A stretch of 64,000 nucleotides of DNA from Valencia hispanica (Eukaryota > Chordata > Actinopteri > Cyprinodontiformes > Valenciidae). Made by a program: the position numbers and the translations under genes. The DNA is taken from assembly GCA_963556495.2 (NCBI GenBank), contig OY747702.1, forward strand, positions 20,596,403 through 20,660,402, in the 5' to 3' direction. This document shows, in pieces, positions 37,090 to 49,124 of the stretch; the first letter of the stretch is position 1, and each line of letters starts with the position of its first letter. Below the pieces are notes generated by a model. That model made no database searches. It worked only from the letters and a program-made list of their open reading frames with translations, and was not told where the DNA came from.

Positions 37090-38935
37090 ATCTGCATATG
37101 TAGATAAAGACTGGTAGCTATGTCCAACATTTGTTACCAAGATGTCTTTAATGTCAGGCAAACCTTGTACAAAAAAATAACAGTAAATGGGTATGGTCAG
37201 CTGGCAGAAAATCGTAATTAAAATAAACTGAAATAAGTTGAATTGATCATTCTTCATGTTTGTGAAAGTGATGAAGCAATAGGGAGTAGAGGCAGCCACA
37301 CAGAATACTTCTCTGCTTTGCAGCTGCCTACATCCCATCTGTCCTCCAGTCTCCATCTTCAGATCCCCTTTCCATCACTGATTCCCTGTACCAGTCTGTT
37401 CCCCTTTCAACACTCCATCACAGCAGCTCGGAGCCCTCCTTCGGTAAGAAGTGATGTAGAGGACTATGCTAACACACCCCCTCGCCCTCTATTATTAACC
37501 CATCCAAGTCCTCATTTCTCAAAGCCTGGAGAAACACTTGCACACAATTACTAACTGACAGAAACATCCGGAAAAAGATGATAACACCAACTCAGAAGCT
37601 CTTCATTCAGCTATTCACTGGTGATAGTCAGAGACTGCTCGCCTTATGTGTTGCAATTAATGATTTAACTTGAATTCGGTAGCTGAATTAATGAATTATC
37701 AAGCGTTGCATTACAGTGATGACAAGACTATTTTTTTTTCTCAAGCCACACAACTGCAGCGGCCAATGATAAAAGCTGCATTATTACCATAGTATGCAAT
37801 ATTCAAACAAAAGATTTGTCATCTAATGAAGAGAATTACATTTCACTGCATGTATAATTCATCGCCATCAACCTTAATCTAGTACTCAGCACTGCAGAAG
37901 AAGACTGCAAATACATAACTGGAACACACAAGTAATTTATCAGAATCAGTAAACTAATGTAAATTAAAATTTAAATAAATCTGATACATTTTCAGGTCCT
38001 CTGGGGAACAAAAGAGATGCACAGATCAACTGATAAAGATTTTAGGTTTTATTCAAGGTCTTATTCAGATTTGACCATTTCTAAAGATTTCTTTAAAGAC
38101 TGTAACACATAAAAAATTAAATAAATGCACTGTAGGTTATTTAATTAGAAGAATGTGTTTTGAATCTAACAGAAAATGATGGAATTATATGCTGTATGCC
38201 TCAAACCATATGTCCTTAAGTTTTCTCCGAACACTCAAAAAGGTGCACCAAAACGTATGCTGTTTGTTAAATGCAATTACAAACCACAAATGGCAGGGAT
38301 TCTTGTCATTGTTGCAGTTGGTTAAGAAAAAATCAAATTATTTTTACATTTTACCTACCAATTACTAAGAAGGGTTGATTAAGGGGAGAAAATTCAATCT
38401 TTGTGCCTTTGTAGCAAAAATAATATTAATATGAAAAACAAGTCTACCAGTTGCTCATAACGTTGACGAGCACACGACTTCATTTTTGTGTGTACACATT
38501 CCATCTTCTCTGCTAGTGGTGCATGACCAAAAATGTGTTTTATGTTATTTTGATGTGTTGCAGTGTTGTTCTTTCTTGCTTGACTGAACTGGTGTTCCTT
38601 TATTACTCCATCCCTATCAGAAGAACTGCCATTCCTAGTGTGTGAGGGAAAAAGCCTTTGCCTCCCAGTGGTGTGTATCGAATTCCTTTACCCACTAGTA
38701 CAGCTAGTGCTGCTAGCTAGGAAACAGAGTAAATATAACTGCTCCCTCTCTCTAGCCCACCAAAGCATTGATTTATACATAGCCCACTGCAGCTGGGAGC
38801 TACAAATATCAGAGCAAGTCAGCTTATTCATAGAACAAAAAAATACAGTTGTTTCATGCAAGACGTCTCAGAGGATTTAAGTCAGTATAGATCAGTATAG
38901 ATGAATGCTATCAGACAAAGGTGTATCAGAGTGCA
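37090..38935. other. unique non-coding DNA
   Basis: No repeat identified. The 103-codon ORF at 37,243-37,554 has a short non-random composition but no domain. I see no supporting splice structure. Confidence 0.3.
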
Positions 38936-38942
38936 TCAAATA

Positions 38943-39520
38943 CAGGTGCATCTCAGTAAATTAAGGTATCATCATAAATGGAAACTGTTTCAGATTCATT
39001 ACACACAGAGTGGTATTTTTCAAGCCTTTGCTTCTGTTAATGTTGATAATCATGGCTTAAAGCCAATAAGAACTGATTTTTCATACACAGATGTCAACCT
39101 ACTAACAAGTATGCCCATGTACATTACAGTTAGCTACTGTTACCTTTGGCTATGTGGACAAGTCCTGCTGGAAAATGAAATCAGCAATACCAGAAAACGT
39201 GTTGGCAGACAAAAGGAAGAAGAACTCAAACATTTCACAGACTTACTAGATTAAACACAGTGGACTGACACCAGCAGACAATATGGCTCCTCAAATCTTC
39301 ATCATAGAAACCTCACACTTCTTCCAGACCCTGGGACCTTAATTTCTGAATGAAATGCCAAATTTACATTTCTTTGAAAAAAGGACTTTGAACCATCAAG
39401 CAACAATCCACTCCTCTTCCTTTTTAGTCCAAAGGAGATAGATTTGATGTTGTCTCTGGCTCAGCAGTGACTTAACATAAGGAATCTAACCGTTAGAGCT
39501 TTTGTCCTGGATATCTCTGT
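38943..39520 (-). mobile_element. Tc1-like transposon, 5' end and transposase remnants
   Basis: After a TA at 38,941-38,942 comes CAGGTGCATCTCAGTAAATT, a Tc1-type terminus related to the one at 525. Further right, 39,160-39,185 (ACAAGTCCTGCTGGAAAATG) and 39,430-39,480 (GATGTTGTCTCTGGCTCAG) match reversed transposase-gene sequence of fish Tc1 elements. No right terminus was found and no frame is intact. Confidence 0.6.
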
Positions 39521-39529
39521 CCTTGTGAA

Positions 39530-42500
39530 TCTCCCTCAAACTTTGTATGTGCTTTACTCTATAATCCTACCAAAGACAAAGTAAAGGTCACCTTCACAAA
39601 AGTAAAAATGTCAGTTTTTTCAGCATTATTTGTAACTTACAAACAGAATATTACAGTCATAAAGTAGCAGTCCTTCTTTGATTGAGTTTGGTAGTAACTC
39701 AGAGATGACTAATAGAATATCTCTGAGGCATTTGAGAAATGGATATTTGTAAAGGTATAATAAGTCCTAGATAGGTACTGTAAGATAAAAGAAAAACAAA
39801 TAGATTCATAATGACCCTGACTAATATAACATTTGTGCATATTATGGTATGCAATTTTTTGCCTTACCAATTAAAAGTGTTGAAACAGTGATTAAGATGT
39901 CCCAAGTTTGAGATCTCGTCTTTCTTTTTCATTTAAAAAAAGTAATTGTTGGCCAGTAATCTCTAAAACCAATTATAGGCATCAAATAAACTAGGACAAA
40001 TGTCTACTAATGTTAGCTTTAACATCTATGAACCATATATTTAGCCATTTTTAACCAACAAAATGTTAACTGAGCTGTAACTAAAAATCAACAAATAAGA
40101 ACAGAAATAAACACCTGAAATACACTAATCTGTGTGTAAAGAAGGTGTATATTATCAGAGTATCACTTGAATTTATTTACAGATATAAATACAAATTGTC
40201 TAATGGATTGAGATGTACATAAACAAGAATCCATCAGAACCAGAGTCGGATTATGAAATCATTCTATTTGTAAGCACTAATCAGCCCTGAGAAAAGGTTA
40301 ATCTCTGTAGATTTGTCGACATTTACTTCTTGGCCTTTTTTACGAAAGTGTCTATTCTCCAGCACTGTGTCTTCGTTCGTGTTTCACTAATTCCGCACAC
40401 AGCAGGGGCTCACCTTCTAACTCGGGGAACAATTAGGAAAATAAACGGAGAAGAAAGCGAGATTTGACTGCAGACGAAGCTTCTTTCACAAATAATATTT
40501 AAACAAGGGAAAAAAAAAAAGTGTTTGGAAATGCTAAGAAAGCAAATAAATAGAGCAGGACAGATGGGAGGAAAGAGAGAAGCAGGAAAGATGAGAGAGA
40601 TGGAACAGACAGAAATGGGGAAGGGGGAGAGGGGGGTGGGGCAGGAAAAGAATAAAGAGCCCAGGTCGGGAGTACGCGATCGTCTGTTGTGAGAGGAACC
40701 TTGTTGAGTGAGCCAGTGGCTGCGGTGTCTGGCGCAGCATCAGTCCGTGTGATCAGACAACGGGTGTCTGGCTCATCACCCAGTCACTTTGTTCCCCCTC
40801 TGACAGCCTCAAGGCCTGACTGCCTGACTGACTGTTAGTGAGAAAGAGAGGCAGAGAGACAGCATGAGACAGCATGAGTCAGGGGCGACGCCTTGCTGCA
40901 GCCACCACTCACTCTCAGCTTATGAGAAAATTTGCAACGCGAAGCCAGCGAGGTTATTGAGAAAGGCCGGCTAAAATTAGCTCTCCCAGGGGTCAGGCAG
41001 ATAAACATCAACAGTTCAAGCGATGAGTGCCCTCACATCCTCTACGTATCTGTCAAAGATGTGGTGAAATACACAAAGACATGCTCGTACGCATGAAGCA
41101 GCAAGCAATGGCTGTCTTGCCCAATGCCCCAACAGGCCGTGATCCCATTGCCCAGATAGAATTCCTAATTGATGTGACAAAGTGCCTGGGAGTGTCCCGT
41201 TTCTCCGGAGTGGTTTTCTAAAACGCTGCTCTGACCTTCTTTTCCCCACTCCCTCCTCTTTCTATCTTTCTGTCTGCTATTCCTTTCACAACCAAGTGCA
41301 ATTCAAACAGGGCACACAAAAAAAACAGTCTCTTGACATTCGATGGACGGATATTATTATAATCGCAAAGTATTGACTGCGGCCACACGGCGGGCCAGCG
41401 ATGAGAGGACAAATCAAACATCAAAAAGCTCAGCCAGAAAGTGATGGTCTTTGCAGAAAATGAAAAGCGTAAGCGACGTGTCAGCTTTCATCTTGTAAGA
41501 TAATAGCCCAGTCATTGCTGCTAAGCAGACGTGGCTTTAGAGAGCAAGAGGAGGTGGGCTTTGCATGTGGAAGCTTTTAAGATCTGTCACTCCGGGAAAC
41601 ATGACAGCATCGCTAAAAATAATGCCTGCTTATAAACTCAATGTCAGGGACTCGGGGCGTGTTAGGTGTCTACTTAAGAGACCGCAATCTGAAAAAACAA
41701 GACTTGGGCGTGCTTGCGCTCATGCACGAATGCCTTCAGCCTCCCTGTTCCCACATTTTACCGTCTGCCGGCAGCTTACAGAGAATGGCACAAGTCGACC
41801 CTTTCTTTGTTTCCTTGTGTCGAGATGGATGTTCTCGTTGGGTTTTGTTTCCCATTAATTAAGCAGGGAGGGTGTTGGTGTCAGTCACTATTAATTTGAA
41901 AGTGATGATGGGCCCAGCATTGTTTGTCAGTGTTCCTTTATTATACCACAGTATTGTCACAGAAAATCAAGATTAATATGTTGAATTTAATGTTTTGTTA
42001 GGCAACTCCAATTTTTTTAGCAGCTGTGAGCTTGACTCCAGTCAAAAAATCTATTTGGAGGTACACTTGTGACAGACAGGTTTAGATTGGATAGTTGTAA
42101 TTGGTTTTCTTTTTTTCAATATTTCTTTGTTTTGCTTTAATTACTAAGAAGGAGATACTGGTAGATGCTGAACTTTTTTTCTGCATTTGTTTTTAATGTG
42201 TTGTACTTGCAAATAAAAATTGTGTGAGAAGTAATTTCCAGTGATGCACAAATAGATGTCTTAATGAGATGAGATATTAAAATTTCATGCTCTGCGCAAA
42301 CTTTCTTCATGGTATAATTTTAACAATTTTATAAACGTGGTTAAATCTGTTCGCACTCATGTTAAATATCTATTGTTGTTTTTTTAAATCTGATTTTAAA
42401 GCATTATAACATTCTCATAGTACAAAACTGAGAGTAAATATTCACTTTGAGTCATACAAATAAATGTTACAAATATGTGGCTTTTTTTTTTTTTTTACTA

Positions 42501-42540
42501 AAATCATTGACAGAACAGTTTTGGGTACCTCTGTTGGTAA
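39530..42540. other. unique non-coding DNA; CpG-containing block 40,330-41,760
   Basis: Relatively G+C-rich and CpG-containing by local standards between 40,330 and 41,760, with a purine-rich run at 40,555-40,650. It looks like possible regulatory or conserved DNA. The ORFs (60-97 codons) show no domain. A poly-T run lies downstream at 42,483-42,496, within the next repeat-poor stretch. Confidence 0.3.
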
Positions 42541-42589
42541 TTCTATTGCCAACTTATTTCTTTGTATTAATATTTAAATGAGACACCAC

Positions 42590-43170
42590 ATGGTTTAACT
42601 TTTTGCAAGGTTGGAGTTAGAGCATATTAAGAGAGGGCTCTTTCTCCTTATGTCCATCTTGCTTCACAGCTTTTCAACTGAATTTAGATCTGGGGACTGA
42701 GAAAGTAATTGAAGAAGATGAATTTCTTATTATATATTATTATAACTTGGCAGCATCTTTTAAATCATTTTAGTTTTCAGGAACAATCCGTCCAATTTGT
42801 ATCAAAAATGTCCTGGTATTTTAAAGAGTTTGTGATGGCATGCACATTAACAAGGACTCGTTGAAGAGAAAGATGCCCACAGCATCATAAGTCTTCCTTC
42901 ATACTTAACAGTTGGCTGGTATAGTAAACACCTAATCCTTTGTTACACGGATGAGCTTAAACTTAGCCTCAGTAGAGTACCAACAGAGTTTAGGACGCTC
43001 CACATGTTTACTTTTGTGATAGTAGGACAGACACTGTATGTTTTTTCTCACATTACTTCCAAAAAGTTGTTTTGCAAGCTTTTGACCCCAATATGCTGCT
43101 CTTTGCTGCATTTTTCATGTGGAGGTCTTTTTCTTCTTCCTTACATCAAGATAAATACTGATCCTTGATT
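42590..43170 (-). mobile_element. degenerate Tc1-like transposon remnant
   Basis: GCCCACAGCATCATAAGTCT followed by TACTTAACAGTTGGCTG is the reversed, decayed transposase segment usually encoding a VKHGGGSIM-like motif. Further reversed gene-like sequence lies at 42,650-42,720. No termini and no ORF remain. Confidence 0.5.
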
Positions 43171-43549
43171 AGCCTAGTGACCAGTGGCTAAAGTTAATTG
43201 CCCATTGTGTCACATCATGATTATTTTTCAGAAAAACCGAAAGATATGGATTATTAATTTGATGTTTATAAAAGTGTTGATCACTCTAAAAAAAAAAAAA
43301 ACGTATTCAATGAAATGAATGCTTCACTAAGATTTATTGTAAAGGGAATGTTAGATATACCATAATTGGGCCACTAATAATTAGATTATGGAACATTATT
43401 TTTCCCCATTAAACAAATTATCTCAGAGTACAAGTTGATTTTTTCTACATGTTTTTTACATCTAAATTTTCTTACTGCAATAAAATATTTATTTAGAGAC
43501 TTTTCAAAAAATTGTTCCAGGGTTTGGGATTTGTTTGTTTACAACTGTG

Positions 43550-44740
43550 TAACACTACTACTTAGTTGAAAAGTTCCTCATTGTTATCTCCATCAATTTA
43601 TCTATTAAGATACCATATAGCTCTTATAAAACTACTTTGATACCATTCTGTGTGCTGCTGTAAATCTGTGCATCCCCATGCCTGTGCCTCACAAGGGTGT
43701 ATGTAAGCATCTGAATATGTAGCAGTGTTGGAGATGAAACCTGTTTACCACCCAAAAGTCTTGTTATAGGCCATTTGCATTCTGGAATGAGAAACTGATT
43801 CAGATTCAGGGACGGTCTCGAGCCCCATTATTTCCCGTCACTTTCAAATCAAAATCAATTTCCCCAGCTCCTGTTATTCTCCTCATGGTGTAAAATATTT
43901 TTGCTTCAAGTGTTGCCTGATGAAAGCTTTCTTTTCCCTCAGCTGAAGCTCAAAAAAGACCTGTGTGCTGAGGTGGGAGGTAGCTCTGTATGCCTTGAGT
44001 CCGTCTTAGCCAGACACCAAGCAAATGTGAGACTGACGAGAACAGTCAGCACTGATCTGAGCTGCCCTGCACTGCAGTGTTAGTACAGAGCAATGTGAGT
44101 GCTTTAAACTACAGACGGATAACATCGCCAGCATGAACTACACACACATTCACAAGAACAGGGAGGCTCACCAGCCCAAGAGCACTTCTCTGTTGTGGGG
44201 CATGTTTGCTTGTAATGTGTGCCATCTGAAGGGTTGTATGTTCTCGTCCCTGTGCTTGATCAGGTTGGATGAAATCTGGCTCTCCCTGCCGACTGCAGAG
44301 ACACTGTAGCTGAGGGGGGGACACTGATCTGTCAGCGAACCATACAGACAGCTCTTAAGAGACTCTGGGCAATGGCTATTTGTGGGCCCTGTTTAAAATC
44401 CTCCCCTGTTGCCGAGGCTTAGTGTCACTTAAGAGTGTGAAAGATGCAGCACAAACTGCAGGGACTCTAACTAGATGCCTGCCAACTATAGTGACAACCT
44501 CTGCTCCAAAGAAAACACAATTTTATTCGTCATTTAAAAGTTCAGCCGGCAAATATCACCTTCTTATCTGGCCTAAGTTAATGCTTCAACTAGACTTGTT
44601 AAAACCCTTAAGATATTTCAGGATTCAGTTGGAATAAAATAGCAAATAAATCATATTATTCATGCACAGCAGCCACAAATGGAAAAAAATAATTTGAAGA
44701 TAATTTTAGTCCGTCTTAGCCAGGTTGGTTATTTTTCTGG
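43550..44740. other. unique non-coding DNA
   Basis: 43,860-44,360 is less AT-rich than its surroundings. No domain in the ORFs at 43,901-44,083, 44,109-44,324 and 44,380-44,637. No repeat recognised. Confidence 0.3.
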
Positions 44741-44745
44741 AAATA

Positions 44746-46153
44746 CACTGCCTGGTCACTTTATTAGGTATGCCTTGCTAGTACCAAGTTAGACACACTT
44801 TTGCCTTAGGAACCGTCTTTATTCTTAATGGGATATATTCATCAGAGTTAGTGTATATGTTCACTATGAACATGCCACACTACAGTTGTTCATGTTTTAT
44901 GTTCCTCATAAGAGTTTTTTCCCCCTTTTTTTAACCTCTCTTGGTATGTGACTCATTTGTACAACAATAAATAAAAAAGGAGTCTGTGAGGCTTTAGCAA
45001 AACTAAAAAGGAACACTTCATCCAAAACTATTTGATTTTCTTTCCTATTTTAAAAATACAGTTTTATACATGTTCATCACACTCCCACTCTGCAGTGTGT
45101 TAGCAAAGCAAGCATTATAATTAAAATATACATAATGGGTCAGTAGTAATCTGAGGATATAAATGGTAGTTATAGTGGAGCTGAAGTGATTGTTTGGTTG
45201 TTAATATAATGTAGTACAACACCTGATCTATCTTCTCTAAAAACAATACTTCCTCCTGGCTCTGCTTCAGAATGCACATGGAAGATTGAAGGTTTTCTGA
45301 ACAAGTCAACTTATATGTATTTACTTTACCAAATAATTTATGTTTATGTATTATACCACATCATTTTTACATTTCTCGGCACTTTCTAGTAGACAAAGTC
45401 AAGACCAGGTAATTTAAAAGCAATAATATTTCCCCACTTTCATATTCTGTTTGAAAATGTATTGACTTTAAAAACCTTAACAGCGGTTGGTGCATTACAC
45501 TATTAAAATTATGGTTGAATGGTAACATCAAATCACAAGCAGACAAAATGAGAATCTGCAATTAACTCAACTGACCTATACCAGAGTGAAACGTTTCAGA
45601 GAACTCAATGTGTGTATCATTATCATGACAACCTGTTCTTGGTTTACACATCAGTAACTCAGATGAAACTTGGATCATTTAATCAATTGGACAAAAAAGT
45701 TGTTATTATTTTTTTATTCTTCCCTTTACACCCAGCCGGTTCACATTGAATTTTCCTGGTTCTACTGCCTAAACACTCTGGGCCTGCTAATGATATATGG
45801 CAGGATGGATCCATGCTTTCACATTCTGACACTACCATTTGAATGTTGCAGCTGAAATTGAGACTCATTGGACCAGGAAAAGTATTGGTCCGACATACGA
45901 GATGGTTGTATAAAAATCCCAGTCGGTAATTAGCTTCTGAAATATTTTAGCCCATCTTGCACTAAAAACCTTTCCATGTTTGAATTAACTTAAATCTGTT
46001 TTCTTCCCCATTCTGATGCACAGTTTAAATTTCCGCAGGTCTTCTTCATCACATCTAAATGCACTAAGATGCTGTCATGTAATTGGCTGATTTGTTCTTT
46101 TTTGTTGGCAAGCAATGGAGCAGGTGTACCTAATAAAGTGGCCTGTAAGTGCA
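44746..46153 (-). mobile_element. Tc1/mariner element with TCACTTTATTAGGTA termini
   Basis: The left end CACTGCCTGGTCACTTTATT and the right end, read inwards as TGCACTTACAGGCCACTTTA, are inverted repeats next to TA dinucleotides (44,744-44,745; 46,154-46,155). The TCACTTTATTAGGTAYRCC core identifies a very common fish Tc1/mariner family. Inside, 45,790-46,120 matches reversed family sequence, including the CATGGATCCATCCTGCC equivalent at about 45,800-45,815. The part at 44,890-45,740 is not recognisably family sequence and may be an insertion or decay. No intact transposase. Confidence 0.8.
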
Positions 46154-46159
46154 TATGTT

Positions 46160-47000
46160 TTAAACAAGTGGTATTATGGTTTTATTACCTTATATTAACA
46201 CTCCACTCATTGCATTTCATAATTCATTTTACAAATGATCAACCTTTAATTAGACATTTTAATCAATAAAATAAAGCAGGTATTTAAATTCACACTTCTT
46301 TGTTTAAATTAAAACAGTAAGTGAATTTGTTACTAATTCTTAATTAAACTTCCCATTATAATCAAATTTAATGCACTAATAACTCAAAATTGATTGAAGG
46401 ATTTTACCATTTTGAATGGCAGAGGTTAGTAATATTCTGCTATGGGACAAAAGAAAGACAGCCAAGGCTGCTAGAAACAATTAAGGCAGTAGGAAATCAG
46501 AAACCATCCACCCATGTGTGTTTACCCAGAAACCTACTGGGATAACTGCTTGCTCGTTTGGTTATAGAATAAAAGTGACAACAGCTAGCAATTTAAGGCC
46601 CAGTTGTTGGATCCAACATAACCACATTCCCAATTCATGTCAGATAATCAGTTGAACTTGCTAAAGGATATGCAGAGTGACTAGGATGACTACTAGTAGC
46701 AAAGCAAGATTATAACAGTTTTGTCTCTGAGATGGTACAATATTATGTGTGCAACTGATTAGAGGACATTCAAGCCATCAGAACTGCAAGCAAATAGTTA
46801 ATCACTGCAGATATCCATGTGGTTAATAGCAATATTAGATTTTGAGGACACGACTAGTGAGAAACCTTAAAATTTCCAGCTTGGAATTCCCACTTTAAGT
46901 GGGAATTACATTAATCTTTCTAACTTAGATGTTGGAACTTCCAACTTCATGAGCTATGTGTAGTGAACACCAATCAAGTGTACAAATTTGATCAATATAA
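46160..47000. other. AT-rich non-coding DNA
   Basis: Nothing identifiable. Contains the short inverted pair CCCACTTTAAGTGGG at 46,889-46,903, a perfect small palindrome. Confidence 0.35.
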
Positions 47001-47212
47001 GGTAACCAGAATAACACAAATTATGACTCTTCATCGTGGGACTTGTCAATGGGTGGAATGTATTAGGTATCAAGTGTAGATTTTGTCCTCAAAGTTGATA
47101 AAAAGTTTAAAAATAAATAAATTAAATGGAAAAGTTAAAGTCTAATTGATTGTCAAAGTCCCTCAACTTTTTTAAGTGTTTTTACAGTAATGGAAAAAAG
47201 AAACAAACATAC

Positions 47213-47237
47213 AAATAATAATAATAATAATAATAAT
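47213..47237. repeat. (AAT)n microsatellite
   Basis: About eight AAT units followed by a poly-A and CAA-rich stretch. Confidence 0.9.
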
Positions 47238-47326
47238 TAAAAAAAAAAACAACAACAGAAAAACAACCGTCAGCACACACAAAAAAACTAAACTATGTGT
47301 ATGACATTGACAGTTATTGGACAACT

Positions 47327-47552
47327 GGGCGACTGTGGCTCAGTGGGTAGCATAGTTGTCTTGCAATCAGAAGGTTGTAGGTTTGATGGCACCTTCCTCC
47401 TGTCACATGTCAGTGTGCAGTTGTGCAAGGCACTTAACTCCAAGTTGCCTACCGATCTGAGTATCGGTATGTGCGAATGGGTTACTCCAGTGTAAAGCGC
47501 TTTGAGGGGTCAGTATGACGATAATAGCGCTACACAAGTTCAGTCCATTTAC
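47327..47552 (+). mobile_element. tRNA-derived SINE with L2-like tail
   Basis: The head resembles a tRNA gene with both internal RNA polymerase III promoter boxes: TGGCTCAGTGG (47,336-47,346, A box) and GGTTTGATGGC (47,380-47,390, B box). The body contains CCTGTCACATGTC and GGCACTTAACTCCAAGTTGC. The 3' region has GTAAAGCGCTTTGAGG and AGCGCTACACAAG, resembling L2 LINE 3' ends (AAAGCGCTTTATAAATAAAG at 63,174-63,193). No clear target duplication. Confidence 0.85.
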
Positions 47553-47800
47553 AATAAGAATAAATTGCTGCTTAAAATGTATAATTGACCAGGACCAAAC
47601 TATAATGGCTATAGACGACTGATCAGAATGTCTCCAATCCTTCAGCTCCAGTGGGGTGTCCCTGGTCAGCATCTATCAAAAGTGGTCAAGAAGGAAAACA
47701 GTGGTGAACCTGTGCAACAGTCAGGGGAAGACTGAACAGTATTGCATGTGGTGAGCAAAGACTGGCTGTTTCAATAAAACCAGGTAGAATACATTAATGC

Positions 47801-48170
47801 TGGCTGCACAGTGGCACAGTCGGTAGTACTGTTGCCTTGCAGCAAGAAAGTCCCGGGTTTGAATCCCGACCTGGGGTCTTTCTGCATGGAGTTTCAATGT
47901 TCTCCCTGTGCATGGGTTCTCTCCAGATACTCCGGCTTCCTCCCACAATCCAAAAATTGTTAGGGGAATTGGTTTCTAAATTGCCCTTAGATATGAGTTT
48001 GCGTGCATGGTTGTTTGTCCTTTATGTCTCTTTGTTGCCCTGTGATGGACAGGCGACCTGTCCAGGGTGTACCCTGCCTCTCGCCCCTTGACTGCTGGAG
48101 ATACGCTCCAGCCCCCGCTGCAACCCTGCATAGGATGGATGGGTACAGAAAATGGATGGATGGATGGAAG
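47801..48170 (+). mobile_element. complete tRNA-derived SINE with GATG tail and 10-bp target duplication
   Basis: Flanked by a perfect 10-bp duplication ACATTAATGC (47,791-47,800; 48,171-48,180). The head has a TGGCACAGTCGG A box at about 47,812 and a GGTTTGAATCC B box at 47,856-47,866, so it is transcribable by RNA polymerase III in principle. The body includes GTTCTCCCTGTGCATGGG and CCTGTGATGGACAGGCGACC. The 3' end AGAAAATGGATGGATGG is identical over 17 bases to the Rex3 3' end at about 4,503-4,520, suggesting mobilisation by RTE-type machinery. Fairly intact and so relatively young. Confidence 0.92.
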
Positions 48171-48818
48171 ACATTAATGCACTTTGTGAAAGAAAACTGC
48201 TGGAAGAAGTTACTTTCACTTACTTTCACACATACTACTCACCCAGGCATTGTTGAAGATCCTGTTGATGCTTTGATTTAAAGTATTGCTTTTTTGCTGT
48301 GGCCTTTTTTCAGTCGAAAAAAAGAGCCTGCAACAAAGCAAGAAGTATCCTGGAATGGTTTTATGACAGTAACAAAGAGATGGAGGTGGTAACATGGCCT
48401 CCCAAATTCCCAGATATCAATCCCACCGAGCAATGGTGGATTGTCCTAGTCAAACAGGTCCAATCATGGAGACCCCATCTCACAAGCTATAGGACGTGAA
48501 AAACCTGCTGCCAACTTATTGGTTTCAGATACCACGGAACATGTTCAGGCATTAAGTGGAGTCCATCATTTGACCCCAGACTGGGGTAACCATTCAGGAG
48601 ACAGGCCGATGATGAATCTGGATCTCGGTGCTTTAATCTAAGTTTTGGCTTTTAGATAGAAACATAAAAAATGAAAGATTGTAATTTAACATATTTCACA
48701 TATCCAGATACATACCAGAAATTCCTAAACTATTAAAGTTAATTTCCTAATTTGTATTATATTTGACATAGCAACACTGCCAGCACAGTTCTTACTAACT
48801 TTGCTCAGAAAAAGGTAT

Positions 48819-49121
48819 TGTTATCGAAGTTCTTTAATAAAAGAGATGAGAGAGATTCCTTCAGATTCTTGGAGGTTTTAATACAGACTTGATTGATCAA
48901 ACAAGGAGGTACAGCGTTAACAGAGAAATATGCGATACTGACCTGCCTTCCAAAACAAGACACAGGATTATATAGGTTCAGTAATCAAGAGTCTATCACC
49001 TATAACATTACAAACAAACATTTCTCAGTCGGTAGGCATTTGACTCATTAGGCGTAGAAGATTTGATATAGAAGCATAATCAATGTATGTTAGGACGTTC
49101 TTAGATGTAAAAGAGAGTTGC
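48819..49121 (-). mobile_element. truncated LTR (same family as 59,764-60,232)
   Basis: The reverse complement aligns closely by eye with the 3' two-thirds of the LTR at 59,764-60,232: CTCTCTTTTACRTCTAAGAA, then CTCAGTCGGTAGGCATTTGA on the plus strand here, and the terminal TGTTATCGAAGTTCTTTAAT. Similarity stops abruptly at about 49,121, so the left third (U3 part) is lost or replaced. No internal retroelement sequence is adjacent. Confidence 0.85.
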
Positions 49122-49124
49122 ATT

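Larger units (their letters stand above)
47005..48590 (+). mobile_element. Tc1-like transposon remnant interrupted by two SINEs
   Basis: 47,010-47,100 resembles the start of a fish Tc1 family (AGAATAACACAAATTATGAC, TGGGACTTGTCAATGGGTGG). 47,590-47,760 matches the first helix-turn-helix gene region (ATAATGGCTATAGACGACTG). 48,220-48,560 matches the C-terminal region; the plus-strand ORF 48,299-48,499 reads ILEWFYDSNKEMEVVTWPPK and FPDINPTEQWW, the eroded form of the WPP.SPDLNPIE.LW block. The centre is deleted. Two SINEs lie inside it, at 47,327 and 47,801. Confidence 0.75.

Noticed and set aside
37243..37554. 103-codon plus-strand ORF as a possible exon
   Set aside because: Ser/Pro-rich composition without a domain; no splice-site pair or neighbouring exon recognised.
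47336..47390. tRNA gene candidate from A- and B-box matches
   Set aside because: The tRNA-like head continues into a SINE body and tail, and the cloverleaf is not intact, so it is a SINE rather than a functional tRNA gene. The same applies to 47,812-47,866.
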